A stretch of DNA of 44,441 nucleotides from JAAZMA01 sp036720245 (lineage in GTDB: Bacteria > Bacillota > Clostridia > Tissierellales > Tepidimicrobiaceae), in NCBI GenBank assembly GCA_036720245.1, contig DAIMNI010000014.1:1-44441 (forward strand), in the 5' to 3' direction. How positions within the stretch are numbered: position 1 is the first letter of the stretch; every line of letters begins with the position of its first letter. The position numbers were made by a program, and so were the translations under genes. Under the pieces are notes generated by a model, which was given only the letters and a program-made list of their open reading frames with translations, was not told where the DNA came from and did no database searches. Shown in pieces: positions 26,006 to 33,774 of this stretch.

Positions 26006-26032
26006 AATTGTGAATTGTAAATTTTAAATTGT
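26004..26032. repeat. AATTGTGAATTG-type repeat after purN
   Basis: The stretch aaattgtgaattgtaaattt then aaattg overlaps the purN stop. It has the iterated aattgt/aattgtaaattt structure of common intergenic repeats in low-GC genomes and is similar in style to insertion 2 in purL. Confidence 0.4.
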
Positions 26033-26063
26033 TCGTGCTAGGTTTTTAGATAAATTGATGAAA

Positions 26064-26121
26064 TGGGACAGGGAGAACCGTCCCCGCTGTCCCACTAAGT
26101 GAAACGGGCTGTCCCCTAGTG
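26064..26121. repeat. REP-like palindromes 5 and 6 (purN-purH gap)
   Basis: The first element (26064-26094) has arms tgggacag/ctgtccca around an aaccgtcccc core. The second (26093-26121) has arms cacta/tagtg around gggctgtcccc. They overlap by two bases and end 25 bases before the purH start. Confidence 0.7.
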
Positions 26122-26146
26122 CATCAAAATAAAGGAGGTTAGCAAT

Positions 26147-27679
26147 ATGAAAAGAGCATTAATTAGTGTTTATGATAAAAGTGGAATTGTTGAATTTGCT
26201 AAGGCTTTAAGGGCCTTGGGCTGGGAGATAATTTCTACAGGTGGTACAAGCAAAGTACTTAAAGAATCCAATATTGACATAATAGAAATAGAAGAAATCA
26301 CAAATTTTCCAGAAATACTAGATGGCAGAGTAAAGACTTTAAATCCAAATATTCATGGAGGAATACTATACAAAAGGGATAATGAAGCACATATTAATAC
26401 TTTAGAAAAATTAAATATTAATCCCATAGATATGGTAGTAAACAATCTATACCCATTTGAAGAAACTTTGAGAAAAACAAATGTAAGCCATGAAGAGATT
26501 ATAGAAAATATAGATATTGGTGGGCCTTCTATGATTAGGGCTGCTGCTAAAAACTATAAAGATGTGGTGGCAATAATAGACCCAAGTGATTATGATTTAA
26601 TAATAGAGGAACTAAAGAATAATAAAGGCACATCTCTTGAAACTCGCCAATACTTAGCAGCTAAAGTATTTCAGTACACAGCCTATTATGATAGTTTAAT
26701 ATCTAGTTATTTTAATAAAATAGAAAGTATTGATTTTCCAAATATCTTAAATCTATCTTTTAAAGATAAAAAAGAATTAAGATATGGAGAAAACCCTCAT
26801 CAAAGTGCGGCTTTTTATAGGGAATCAGATAATTTAGAAGGTACAATTGCTGGTGGAATTCAATTACATGGAAAAGAATTATCTTTTAATAATATTAATG
26901 ATAGTAATGGTGCTTTAGAAATATTAAAGGGGTTTGAAGAGCCTACAATTGTAGCAGTAAAGCATGCTAATCCCTGTGGAATAGGCAGTGGAGAAAATTT
27001 GCTAAAAGCCTATGAAAAGGCTTATGAATCAGATAAGATCTCCATTTTTGGTGGAATAATTGCAGCCAATAGAGAAATAGATGGTGAATTAGCTAAAAAG
27101 ATAAATGAAATATTTATAGAAATTGTAATGGCACCTGATTTTACCGAGGAAGCCTTAAATATTTTAAAGCTTAAGAAAAATATTAGATTAATTAAAATTC
27201 CAAATATAATGAAAAAAGATTATCCATCCTATGATATAAAAAAGGTTCTAGGGGGCATACTTCTACAAGAGAGGGATACTAAAATTTTAGATGGGGAATT
27301 AAAAGTAGTTACAAAGAGAAAACCTACAGAAGAAGAAATTGAAGATTTATTATTTGCTTGGAAATCAGTTAAAGGTGCTAAATCTAATTCTGTACTTTTA
27401 GCAAAGAATAAGGGAACTATAGGTATAGGTATGGGTGAAACCAATAGAGTTTGGGCAGTAGAGAAAGCCATAGAGAGGGCAGGAGAAAAAGCAAAAGGTG
27501 CAGTTTTAGCTTCAGATGGATTTTTCCCCTTTAAAGACTCTATAGAGGCTTTGGGGAAAGCTGGAATTACGGCTATTATTCAACCTGGTGGTTCTATAAG
27601 GGATGAGGAATCTATAGTAGAGGCTGACAAATATAATATAGCCATGATATTTACAGGAATAAGACATTTTAAACACTAG
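26147..27679 (+). CDS. purH: Bifunctional AICAR formyltransferase / IMP cyclohydrolase
   Basis: This is a 510-residue PurH, which carries out the last two steps of IMP synthesis. The N-terminal IMP cyclohydrolase (MGS-like) domain covers about 1-145 (ALISVYDKSGIVEFAKAL, ISTGGTSKVL, EILDGRVKTLNPNIHGG). The AICAR transformylase domain follows, with LRYGENPHQSAAFY and catalytic K272-H273 in AVKHANPCG. The second formyl transfer again uses 10-formyl-THF. The start ATG has aaaggagg as Shine-Dalgarno. Length and motifs are normal. It is separated from purD by 21 bases. Confidence 0.97.
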   Translation: MKRALISVYDKSGIVEFAKALRALGWEIISTGGTSKVLKESNIDIIEIEEITNFPEILDGRVKTLNPNIHGGILYKRDNEAHINTLEKLNINPIDMVVNNLYPFEETLRKTNVSHEEIIENIDIGGPSMIRAAAKNYKDVVAIIDPSDYDLIIEELKNNKGTSLETRQYLAAKVFQYTAYYDSLISSYFNKIESIDFPNILNLSFKDKKELRYGENPHQSAAFYRESDNLEGTIAGGIQLHGKELSFNNINDSNGALEILKGFEEPTIVAVKHANPCGIGSGENLLKAYEKAYESDKISIFGGIIAANREIDGELAKKINEIFIEIVMAPDFTEEALNILKLKKNIRLIKIPNIMKKDYPSYDIKKVLGGILLQERDTKILDGELKVVTKRKPTEEEIEDLLFAWKSVKGAKSNSVLLAKNKGTIGIGMGETNRVWAVEKAIERAGEKAKGAVLASDGFFPFKDSIEALGKAGITAIIQPGGSIRDEESIVEADKYNIAMIFTGIRHFKH

Positions 27680-27700
27680 TTTAAGAAAAGAGGGATATAC

Positions 27701-28954
27701 ATGAAAATTCTAGTCATAGGTAGTGGAGGCAGGGAACATGCTCTATGCTGGAAAATAGCACAAAGTATAAGAATATCTAAAGTTTATTGTGCTCCAGGGA
27801 ATGGAGGTACAGAAAAAGTTGCTGAAAATATTGATATAGGGGCAGATGAAATAGATAAATTATTGGAATTTGCAGAAACTGAAGCTATAGATTTAACCGT
27901 AGTAGGCCCTGAAAACCCTTTAGCTAATGGAATAGTAGATAAATTTAATGAGAGAGGTTTAAGAATATTTGGGGTAAATAAAAAATCTGCTCAATTAGAA
28001 AGTTCTAAAAAGTTTTCTAAAGAATTTATGGAAAAATACGAAATTCCTACAGCCAAATACAAGAGCTATACTGATATAAATAAGGCTATAGAAGATTTAA
28101 AAGAATTTGACTATCCCTTAGTTATTAAGGCTGATGGATTGGCTTTAGGTAAAGGGGTAATTATATGTAAAAACAGGGAAGAAGCAATGGATTCCATACA
28201 AGGCATGATGGGAGACAAAATTTTTGGCTCTGCAGGAGAAACTATTATTATAGAAGAATTTTTAGAAGGGGTAGAAACTTCTTTATTATGTTTTGTTTCA
28301 GAAGGGAAATTATTCCCTATGGAATCTGCAAAGGATTATAAACAGATTTATGATGGAGATTTAGGGTCCAATACAGGTGGAATAGGCTGCTATTCGCCAA
28401 ATCCTACAATGGATGGAGAAATGTTAAAAACCATTGAAAAGGAAATTTTAAATAAAATTGAAACAGGTTTTGAATATGAACAATTAAATTATAAGGGAAT
28501 ACTATTTATAGGCCTTATGCTGACAAAAGAAGGACCTAAAGTATTAGAGTTTAATTGTAGATTTGGGGATCCAGAAACAGAAGTTTTAATCCCAAGGCTA
28601 GAGACTGATTTAGTAGATATTCTTCAAAAAACTTTAGATGGGAATTTACGAAAAGAAGATTTAATTTGGGCTGAAGAACCCTGTGTAACAGTAGTTGCCA
28701 CATCAGATGGCTATCCTTTGAAATATGAAAAAGGTAAGGAAATTCATGGTCTAGAAAACTTGGATGAGGATATAATATTATTCCACAATGGGACTAAAAA
28801 AACAGAAGATAAAATTTATACCAATGGTGGTAGAGTTTTATCCATAACAGCTTTAGGAAGTACCATAGAAGAATCTAGAAAAAAAGCATATGATAATATA
28901 AAAAGAATTGATTTTGATGGAATGTATTATAGAAAAGATATAGGAAAGATATAA
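27701..28954 (+). CDS. purD: Phosphoribosylamine-glycine ligase
   Basis: The 417-residue ATP-grasp enzyme joins glycine to phosphoribosylamine. It opens with ILVIGSGGREHALCWK, followed by VVGPENPLANGIVD, the ATP-grasp YPLVIKADGLALGKGV, the IIIEEFLEGVETS loop, and the metal-binding VLEFNCRFGDPETEV. It is the last gene of the operon and is followed immediately by a bidirectional terminator. Purine genes purC and purB are absent from the operon. Confidence 0.97.
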   Translation: MKILVIGSGGREHALCWKIAQSIRISKVYCAPGNGGTEKVAENIDIGADEIDKLLEFAETEAIDLTVVGPENPLANGIVDKFNERGLRIFGVNKKSAQLESSKKFSKEFMEKYEIPTAKYKSYTDINKAIEDLKEFDYPLVIKADGLALGKGVIICKNREEAMDSIQGMMGDKIFGSAGETIIIEEFLEGVETSLLCFVSEGKLFPMESAKDYKQIYDGDLGSNTGGIGCYSPNPTMDGEMLKTIEKEILNKIETGFEYEQLNYKGILFIGLMLTKEGPKVLEFNCRFGDPETEVLIPRLETDLVDILQKTLDGNLRKEDLIWAEEPCVTVVATSDGYPLKYEKGKEIHGLENLDEDIILFHNGTKKTEDKIYTNGGRVLSITALGSTIEESRKKAYDNIKRIDFDGMYYRKDIGKI

Positions 28955-28981
28955 AACCTCTGATTTTATCAGAGGTTTTAT
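28954..28981. terminator. Bidirectional terminator after purD
   Basis: The stem aaaacctctga / tcagaggttttat, with A and T runs on the two sides, sits between the converging purD and EamA transporter genes. Confidence 0.85.
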
Positions 28982-29908
28982 TTATGAATAACTTTTTTTA
29001 TTGTTCATATTCAAAGTAAAAATACCTAATATTACTAATAATAAGCCAATTAATATATTAATAGTAAAGTTTTCTCCTTTGACAAATAATGCAGAGAATA
29101 TAGAACCAAAAACAGGAATAAATAATCTATATATACTTATTTTACCTGCTGGATTGTATTTAAGTAACATATACCAAAGACTAAAGGCTACTGCAGATAT
29201 AAAAGCAGCATATATGATTAAAAGAATACTATTTATATTAAAATTAAGATTATTACCTGCCATTCCTATTTTGCCAATAATTAATAATGGTATAGAGCCT
29301 GAAAACATCTGCCATCCAGATATAAGAAATGGTTCAATATTATTAGATATAGTTTTTACATAAAAAGTTGCAATGGTGTTTAATAAAGCAGCAGTAAGCA
29401 AAAAACCTTCACCTATAAATTTAAAACTTAAATTAAAATCTTTGCCCAAGTTTACTAGAATAACCCCACTAAATCCTAATACTAGACTTAATATTTTATT
29501 AGAATCTAATTTATCATCTGCATAAATAAAATGAGCAGCAATAACTGTAAAGAAAGTACTACTAGATTGAATTATAGCAGATTTTATTCCAGAAGTATTT
29601 GCTACTCCTATATAGAAGAAAAAATATTGTAAGGAAGTTTGTAGCAAACCTAGGGTAATTATAGGCTTTATATAGGATTTTTCCCAATGAATTTTTTCCT
29701 TAAGAATAATTTTTTGAATTAGAAATACCATTATGGAAGCTATAAAAAATCTTAATCCTGCAAAATATATTTTAGAATATATATCCTGAGTTTCAATTTG
29801 AAGTATTTTATAGCCTATCTTAACCACTGGGAATGCACTTCCCCATAGGGCAGTACATATTAGGGATATAATTAAAATATTACGTTTTTTAGTAAAAAAG
29901 TTCTCCAT
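28982..29908 (-). CDS. EamA/DMT-family transporter
   Basis: The 308-residue protein has about ten hydrophobic segments in two EamA repeats (about 10-150 and 160-300). Typical motifs are ALWGSAFPVVKIGY near the N-terminus, LGLLQTSLQYFFFYIGVANTS, SSSTFFTVIAAHFIY and LSLVLGFSGVILVNLG. Members of this drug/metabolite superfamily export amino acids, metabolites or drugs; the substrate cannot be read from sequence. The minus-strand ATG is preceded by aaaggagaaata. It converges on the pur operon and is separated from it by the terminator. Confidence 0.9.
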   Translation of the reverse strand: MENFFTKKRNILIISLICTALWGSAFPVVKIGYKILQIETQDIYSKIYFAGLRFFIASIMVFLIQKIILKEKIHWEKSYIKPIITLGLLQTSLQYFFFYIGVANTSGIKSAIIQSSSTFFTVIAAHFIYADDKLDSNKILSLVLGFSGVILVNLGKDFNLSFKFIGEGFLLTAALLNTIATFYVKTISNNIEPFLISGWQMFSGSIPLLIIGKIGMAGNNLNFNINSILLIIYAAFISAVAFSLWYMLLKYNPAGKISIYRLFIPVFGSIFSALFVKGENFTINILIGLLLVILGIFTLNMNNKKSYS

Positions 29909-29995
29909 TTATTTCTCCTTTCTTTAGTGTGGACACAATATATAAACTACCCAGTTTAGGCATTATTAAACAGATAAGATTTATAACAAACAATT

Positions 29996-30012
29996 NNNNN
30001 NNNNNNNNNNNN
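29996..30012. other. Assembly gap (17 N)
   Basis: Seventeen N lie in the divergent intergenic region between the EamA transporter and the selenoprotein peroxiredoxin. Promoter elements may be hidden here. Confidence 0.99.
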
Positions 30013-30063
30013 CCTATGGGTAAATACTAGTATAAGAAAAAAATTATTATAGGAGGTAGAAAT

Positions 30064-30654
30064 ATGTTAGTTGGAAAACCAGTACCAAATTTTAAGACAC
30101 GAGCATATCATAAGGGTAAAATTGTTGACATTAATCTAGAAGATTACAGAGGCAAATGGGTTGTACTTTGCTTTTATCCAGGAGACTTTACATTTGTCTG
30201 ACCTACTGAATTGACACAAATAGCCGTTGGCTATGATACATTACAATCTTTAAATGTAGAAGTATTATCAGTATCAGTAGACAGTGTATTTTCACATAAA
30301 GTATGGGATGAAACAGAATTATCTAAAATGGTAGATGGTGGCATACCTTATCCAATGCTTTCAGATCAAGGTGGGAAAATTGGAGAATTATTTGGGGTAT
30401 ATGATGAAGAAGGCGGCGTAGACATAAGAGGCAGATTTATAATAGATCCTGAGGGAATAGTTCAAGCTGCTGAAGTATTAACTCCACCAGTAGGTAGAAA
30501 CCCAGAAGAATTATTAAGACAAATACAAGCATATCAGCATCATCAAAAAACTGGAGAAGTAATGCCATCTGGATGGCATGAAGGAAGCCCAACATTAACT
30601 CCAGCAACAAAATTAGCAGGCAAAGTATGGGAAGTTTGGAAACCTAAAAAATAA
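30064..30654 (+). CDS. prxU: Selenocysteine peroxiredoxin (in-frame TGA)
   Basis: One reading frame runs from ATG 30064 (after ggaggtag) to TAA 30654 with a single TGA at 30199-30201. Read as selenocysteine, codon 46 gives GDFTFVUPTEL, precisely the peroxidatic Cys position of the typical AhpC/Prx family (GDFTFVCPTEL). The downstream frame continues with perfect family sequence (SVSVDSVFSHKVW, YPMLSDQGGKIGELFGVYDEEGG, RGRFIIDPEG). A bacterial-SECIS-like hairpin follows the TGA. The enzyme reduces peroxides. The C-terminal VCP resolving motif of 2-Cys enzymes reads VMPSGW, so no resolving Cys is evident. Length is 196 residues. Selenoprotein peroxiredoxins are known in amino-acid-fermenting Clostridia. 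Monocistronic, with its own terminator. Confidence 0.93.
30220..30234 (+). promoter_or_regulatory. Candidate bacterial SECIS hairpin
   Basis: The stem ATAGCC-GTT-GGCTAT starts 18 bases after the TGA, with a GU-containing apical loop about 25-27 bases downstream of it. This is the range expected for bacterial SelB-dependent SECIS elements. It lies in the coding sequence. Confidence 0.65.
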
Positions 30655-30655
30655 T

Positions 30656-30686
30656 AAAAAATAAGGGATTTTTCCCTTATTTTTTA
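30656..30686 (+). terminator. Terminator of prxU
   Basis: The hairpin aaaaaataaggga / tcccttattttt with a T run directly follows the stop codon. Confidence 0.85.
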
Positions 30687-30965
30687 TTATTCAAGATATA
30701 ATTTAATAAAATAATTATAAAAATATCATAAATTATATATTAATGGCGAAAAATGTTTTAAATAAGTTGAAATATTTGGTATAATACATATAGTAATAAA
30801 TTTATCATTAAACCATACTAAATAGATAAAGCAAAAAGATGATTAAGTAGGTACCTTTTGGCAAAATATATACTAGAAGATGCAATTGAAACTTTAGATA
30901 GCAATACTTTTATTCATTACAATGAATAAAAGTTTAAAAACTAAAAACAAGAGGGAGGAATTATT
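30687..30965 (+). promoter_or_regulatory. fhs leader region: extended -10 promoter and 13-bp inverted repeat
   Basis: An extended -10 box TGGTATAAT (30777-30785) has no clear -35. Between it and fhs lies a perfect 13-bp inverted repeat (acttttattcatt / aatgaataaaagt, 30906-30933), about 30 bases before the start codon and not followed by a T run. It could be an operator or a translational hairpin. I looked for a tetrahydrofolate riboswitch and did not see its conserved elements. Confidence 0.4.
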
Positions 30966-32638
30966 TTGAAGACAGATGTTCAAATTGCACAAGAAGCAAA
31001 AATGCTTCCTATTACTGAGGTGGCAGAAAAATTAGGTTTAAAAGAAGATGATTTAGTACATTATGGTAAATATAAGGCAAAAATCAGTTTAGATGTACTA
31101 GAAGGATTAAAAGACAAAGAAGATGGAAAATTAGTCCTAGTAACAGCTATTAACCCAACTCCTGCTGGAGAAGGAAAGACTACTACTAATATAGGTCTTT
31201 CTATGGCACTGAACAAATTAGGGAAAACTGCTATAACTGCCATTAGAGAACCATCATTAGGGCCTAGTTTTGGTATAAAAGGTGGGGCTGCTGGTGGTGG
31301 ATATGCTCAAGTAGTGCCTATGGAAGATATTAATCTACACTTCACTGGAGACTTTCATGCCATAACTACAGCACATAATCTAATATCAGCATTATTAGAT
31401 AATCATATACATCAGGGAAATAAATTAAATATAGATCCAAGACGTATAGTTTGGAAAAGAGTCCTAGATATGAATGATAGGGCTTTAAGAAATATAGTAG
31501 TAGGCCTTGGAGGCAGATCAAATGGCGTACCAAGGGAAGATGGCTTTGACATAACTGTAGNNNNNNNNNNATAATGGCCATATTCTGCTTATCTAAAGAT
31601 TTGGAGGACTTTAAGGCAAGAGTTGGGGAAATTATAGTAGCCTATAATTATGATGGGGATCCAGTATTTGCTAAAGATTTAAATGCAGAAGGTGCTGCTG
31701 CAGTACTTATGAAAGATGCAATTCATCCAAACTTGGTGCAAACATTGGAAAATACACCTGCATTAATTCACGGTGGTCCTTTTGCAAATATTGCCCATGG
31801 ATGTAATTCTATGTTAGCTACACAAATGTCTTTAAAATTAGCTGAGTATACCATTACAGAGGCAGGTTTTGGTGCTGATTTAGGGGCTGAAAAATTCTTT
31901 GATATTAAATGTAGATTTGGAGGCTTAAAACCAGATGCTACTGTAATAGTTGCTACTATAAGGGCATTAAAATACAATGGTGGGGTTAAGAAGGAAAACT
32001 TAGGGGAAGAAAATATGAAAGCTCTTAAGGAAGGTTTTGCAAATCTAGAAAAACATATAGAAAATATAAATAAATTTGGGGTACCTGCCATAGTTGCTAT
32101 AAATGAATTCCCAACAGATACTGAAGAAGAATTAGAATATGTATTAAATAGATGTAGGGAATTAGGCGCAGAGGCAGTATTATCAGAAGTTTGGGCTAAG
32201 GGTGGAGAAGGTGGAATAGAATTAGCTGAAGCAGTAATTAAAGTATGCGAAACTAAGGAATCTAATTTTTCACCATTATATGATGTAGAATCTAGCATAA
32301 AAGAAAAAATAAATACAATTGCCACAGAAGTTTACGGTGCAGATGGAGTAGATTATACTAAGGCTTGTGAAAAACAAATAGCTAATATTGAAAAAATGGG
32401 CTTTGACCATATGCCAATTTGTATGGCAAAAACCCAATACTCCTTAACCGATGACCCAAATGTATTAGGTAGACCAGAAGGCTTTAGAATTACAGTAAGG
32501 GATATAAAGGTCTCTAAGGGTGCTGGATTTTTAGTAGCCTTAACAGGAGAAATAATGACTATGCCTGGGCTTCCTAGAGTACCTGCAGCTAACAATATAG
32601 ATATATTAGAAGATGGGGAAATAGTAGGACTATTTTAA
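30966..32638 (+). CDS. fhs: Formate-tetrahydrofolate ligase
   Basis: This is formyl-THF synthetase (formate + THF + ATP to 10-formyl-THF), starting at TTG after gagggagg. The first 198 residues show VTAINPTPAGEGKTTTNIGLS, REPSLGPSFGIKGGAAGGGYAQV (in parts), DFHAITTAHNLISALLDNH and GVPREDGFDITV. The second part continues with IFCLSKDLEDFKARVGEI, AEYTITEAGFGADLGAEKF and GFRITVRDIKVSKGAGFLV. The parts are in different frames only because of the 10-N gap at 31561-31570. The family sequence VASEVMA across the join needs about 8 missing bases, which restores one frame. Expected length is about 556 residues. It can supply 10-formyl-THF to purN and purH and serves folate-linked fermentation. Confidence 0.95.
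31561..31570. other. Assembly gap (10 N) within fhs
   Basis: This is a placeholder gap. The true missing length is probably 8 bases (or 8 plus a multiple of 3), judged from the conserved residues around it. Confidence 0.95.
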
Positions 32639-32640
32639 TG

Positions 32641-32672
32641 AAAAGCTTGGGGGATTTCCCTCCAGGCTTTTC
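32641..32672 (+). terminator. Terminator of fhs
   Basis: The hairpin aaaagcttgggggatttccc then tccaggctttt lies 2 bases after the fhs stop. Confidence 0.7.
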
Positions 32673-32681
32673 CTGCCTAAA

Positions 32682-32724
32682 ATAACTTACATTTAGGGGG
32701 ACTGTCCCCCTAAATGTAAGTTAT
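32682..32724. repeat. REP-like palindrome 7, perfect 43-bp
   Basis: Two exact 21-base arms (ataacttacatttaggggga + c) meet around a single central T. The core GGGGGACTGTCCCCC is related to the palindromes in the pur operon, but the arms are different. It lies 19 bases upstream of the yerC-like gene and would form a very stable hairpin in RNA. Confidence 0.85.
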
Positions 32725-32742
32725 ATAAAAAAGGGAGGTGTT

Positions 32743-33057
32743 ATGGTGGACTATAATTCCAGAATTAAAAGTGAACAGGTAGATGGTTTGTTTGAAGCTA
32801 TATTATTGTTAAAAGATATGGAAGAATGCTATAGGTTTTTTGAAGATATTTGTACAGTAAAGGAAATTCAATCTATAGCCCAAAGATTAGAAGTATCAAA
32901 ATTACTTACATTAAATAAGACATATAATGAAATAGAAAAGGAAACAGGAGCTAGTACTGCTACTATTAGTAGAATAAACAGATCTTTAAACTATGGTGTA
33001 GAGGGGTACGATATAGTTTTAAAAAGATTAGGATATTTAGAAGAGGATAAAGAATAA
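32743..33057 (+). CDS. yerC: YerC/YecD family TrpR-like DNA-binding protein
   Basis: The 104-residue protein belongs to the TrpR-related YerC/YecD family. Visible are LLLKDMEECYRFFEDICTVKEI, AQRLEVSKLLTLNKTYNEIE and the helix-turn-helix GASTATISRINRSLNYG. It is a small dimeric transcription factor; the target genes are not known from sequence. The ORF's GTG start is preceded by aagggaggtg. Its leader contains the 43-bp perfect palindrome. A strong bidirectional terminator follows. Confidence 0.92.
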   Translation: MVDYNSRIKSEQVDGLFEAILLLKDMEECYRFFEDICTVKEIQSIAQRLEVSKLLTLNKTYNEIEKETGASTATISRINRSLNYGVEGYDIVLKRLGYLEEDKE

Positions 33058-33098
33058 AAATCTAAGCTATGGGAAAACCTTCCCATAGCTTAGATTTT
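33057..33098. terminator. Bidirectional terminator
   Basis: An 18-bp stem (aaaatctaagctatggga / tcccatagcttagatttt) with a 6-base loop lies between the converging yerC-like gene and the 33099 gene. Confidence 0.9.
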
Positions 33099-33647
33099 CT
33101 AAAATTGACAGGGAAACTGCTTAAGTATTCCTTCAATCATAACATCTGCCATTTCCAACACACCTAATTCTAATAAATCTTGGGTTTCTATTGCCTTTTC
33201 ATAATTTCCATTTATTAAATTTACTCCAATATCCTCTACAAATCCCAAATGTTCAAAAAACATTTCCTGCCATACTTCCCTAGACCAATAAGGATTTATT
33301 TGACTTAAAAAGATTGCTATTTCTTCTCCATTTTTGTACCACTCAGTGCGAATTTCTTTGGCCTTTTTTTCATCTTTTGCCATAATGGCTTTAAGCAATT
33401 CTGCTGCTAATACTAAATGACTAGTTAGCAATTCGCCAAATTCTTTTCCTTTTTCTTCTCCATAAAAATTGCTTAAAAAAGCAGCAAAATCCCGAGGGTT
33501 TCTAAGTAATCTATTTATAACCGGATCCTCATTAGGTAATTTAAAAACTATACTAGTAATAGCCATTCCAGTCCAAGTAGCATGCTGTTCCCAAAGGAGA
33601 CGAACATAATTATTTAAATGTAATTTTCCAACATTAATACAATTCAC
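33099..33647 (-). CDS. Uncharacterised helical protein
   Basis: The 182-residue soluble, helical protein starts at GTG 33647 after ggtggag. It contains LLWEQHATWTGMAI, RLLRNPRDFAAFLSNFYGEEKG, LLTSHLVLAAELL, EWYKNGEEIAIFLSQINPYW and MFFEHLGF. I have seen similar small proteins in other Firmicutes without an assigned function. Conserved His, Trp and Asn residues in these blocks suggest a helical bundle, perhaps with a ligand or metal, but that is a guess. It diverges from ftsH. Confidence 0.75.
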   Translation of the reverse strand: MNCINVGKLHLNNYVRLLWEQHATWTGMAITSIVFKLPNEDPVINRLLRNPRDFAAFLSNFYGEEKGKEFGELLTSHLVLAAELLKAIMAKDEKKAKEIRTEWYKNGEEIAIFLSQINPYWSREVWQEMFFEHLGFVEDIGVNLINGNYEKAIETQDLLELGVLEMADVMIEGILKQFPCQF

Positions 33648-33728
33648 AATATCTCCACCTTAAACATATTTATTACTAGTATATGTGTAAATTTAGATTT
33701 CGTGATTTAAACATTTGTAGGGAATATA

Positions 33729-33737
33729 TGTTATAAT
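33729..33737 (+). promoter_or_regulatory. Extended -10 promoter of ftsH
   Basis: TGTTATAAT (TG at 33729-33730, TATAAT at 33732-33737) lies about 38 bases before the ftsH start. No good -35 is seen, as is usual for extended -10 promoters. Confidence 0.5.
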
Positions 33738-33774
33738 CAATTTATATTAATCATGAAAATATGGAGGCAGCTTT

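Noticed and set aside
30199..30201. TGA inside the peroxiredoxin gene as a nonsense mutation or pseudogene
   Set aside because: It falls exactly on the catalytic Cys position, is followed by a SECIS-like hairpin, and the frame is otherwise perfect, so selenocysteine is the better reading.
30687..30965. Tetrahydrofolate riboswitch before fhs
   Set aside because: The conserved core elements of that class are not visible; only a simple inverted repeat is present.
31561..31574. Frameshift splitting fhs into two genes
   Set aside because: The frame change coincides with a 10-N placeholder. Conserved residues across it require about 8 bases, which restores a single frame.
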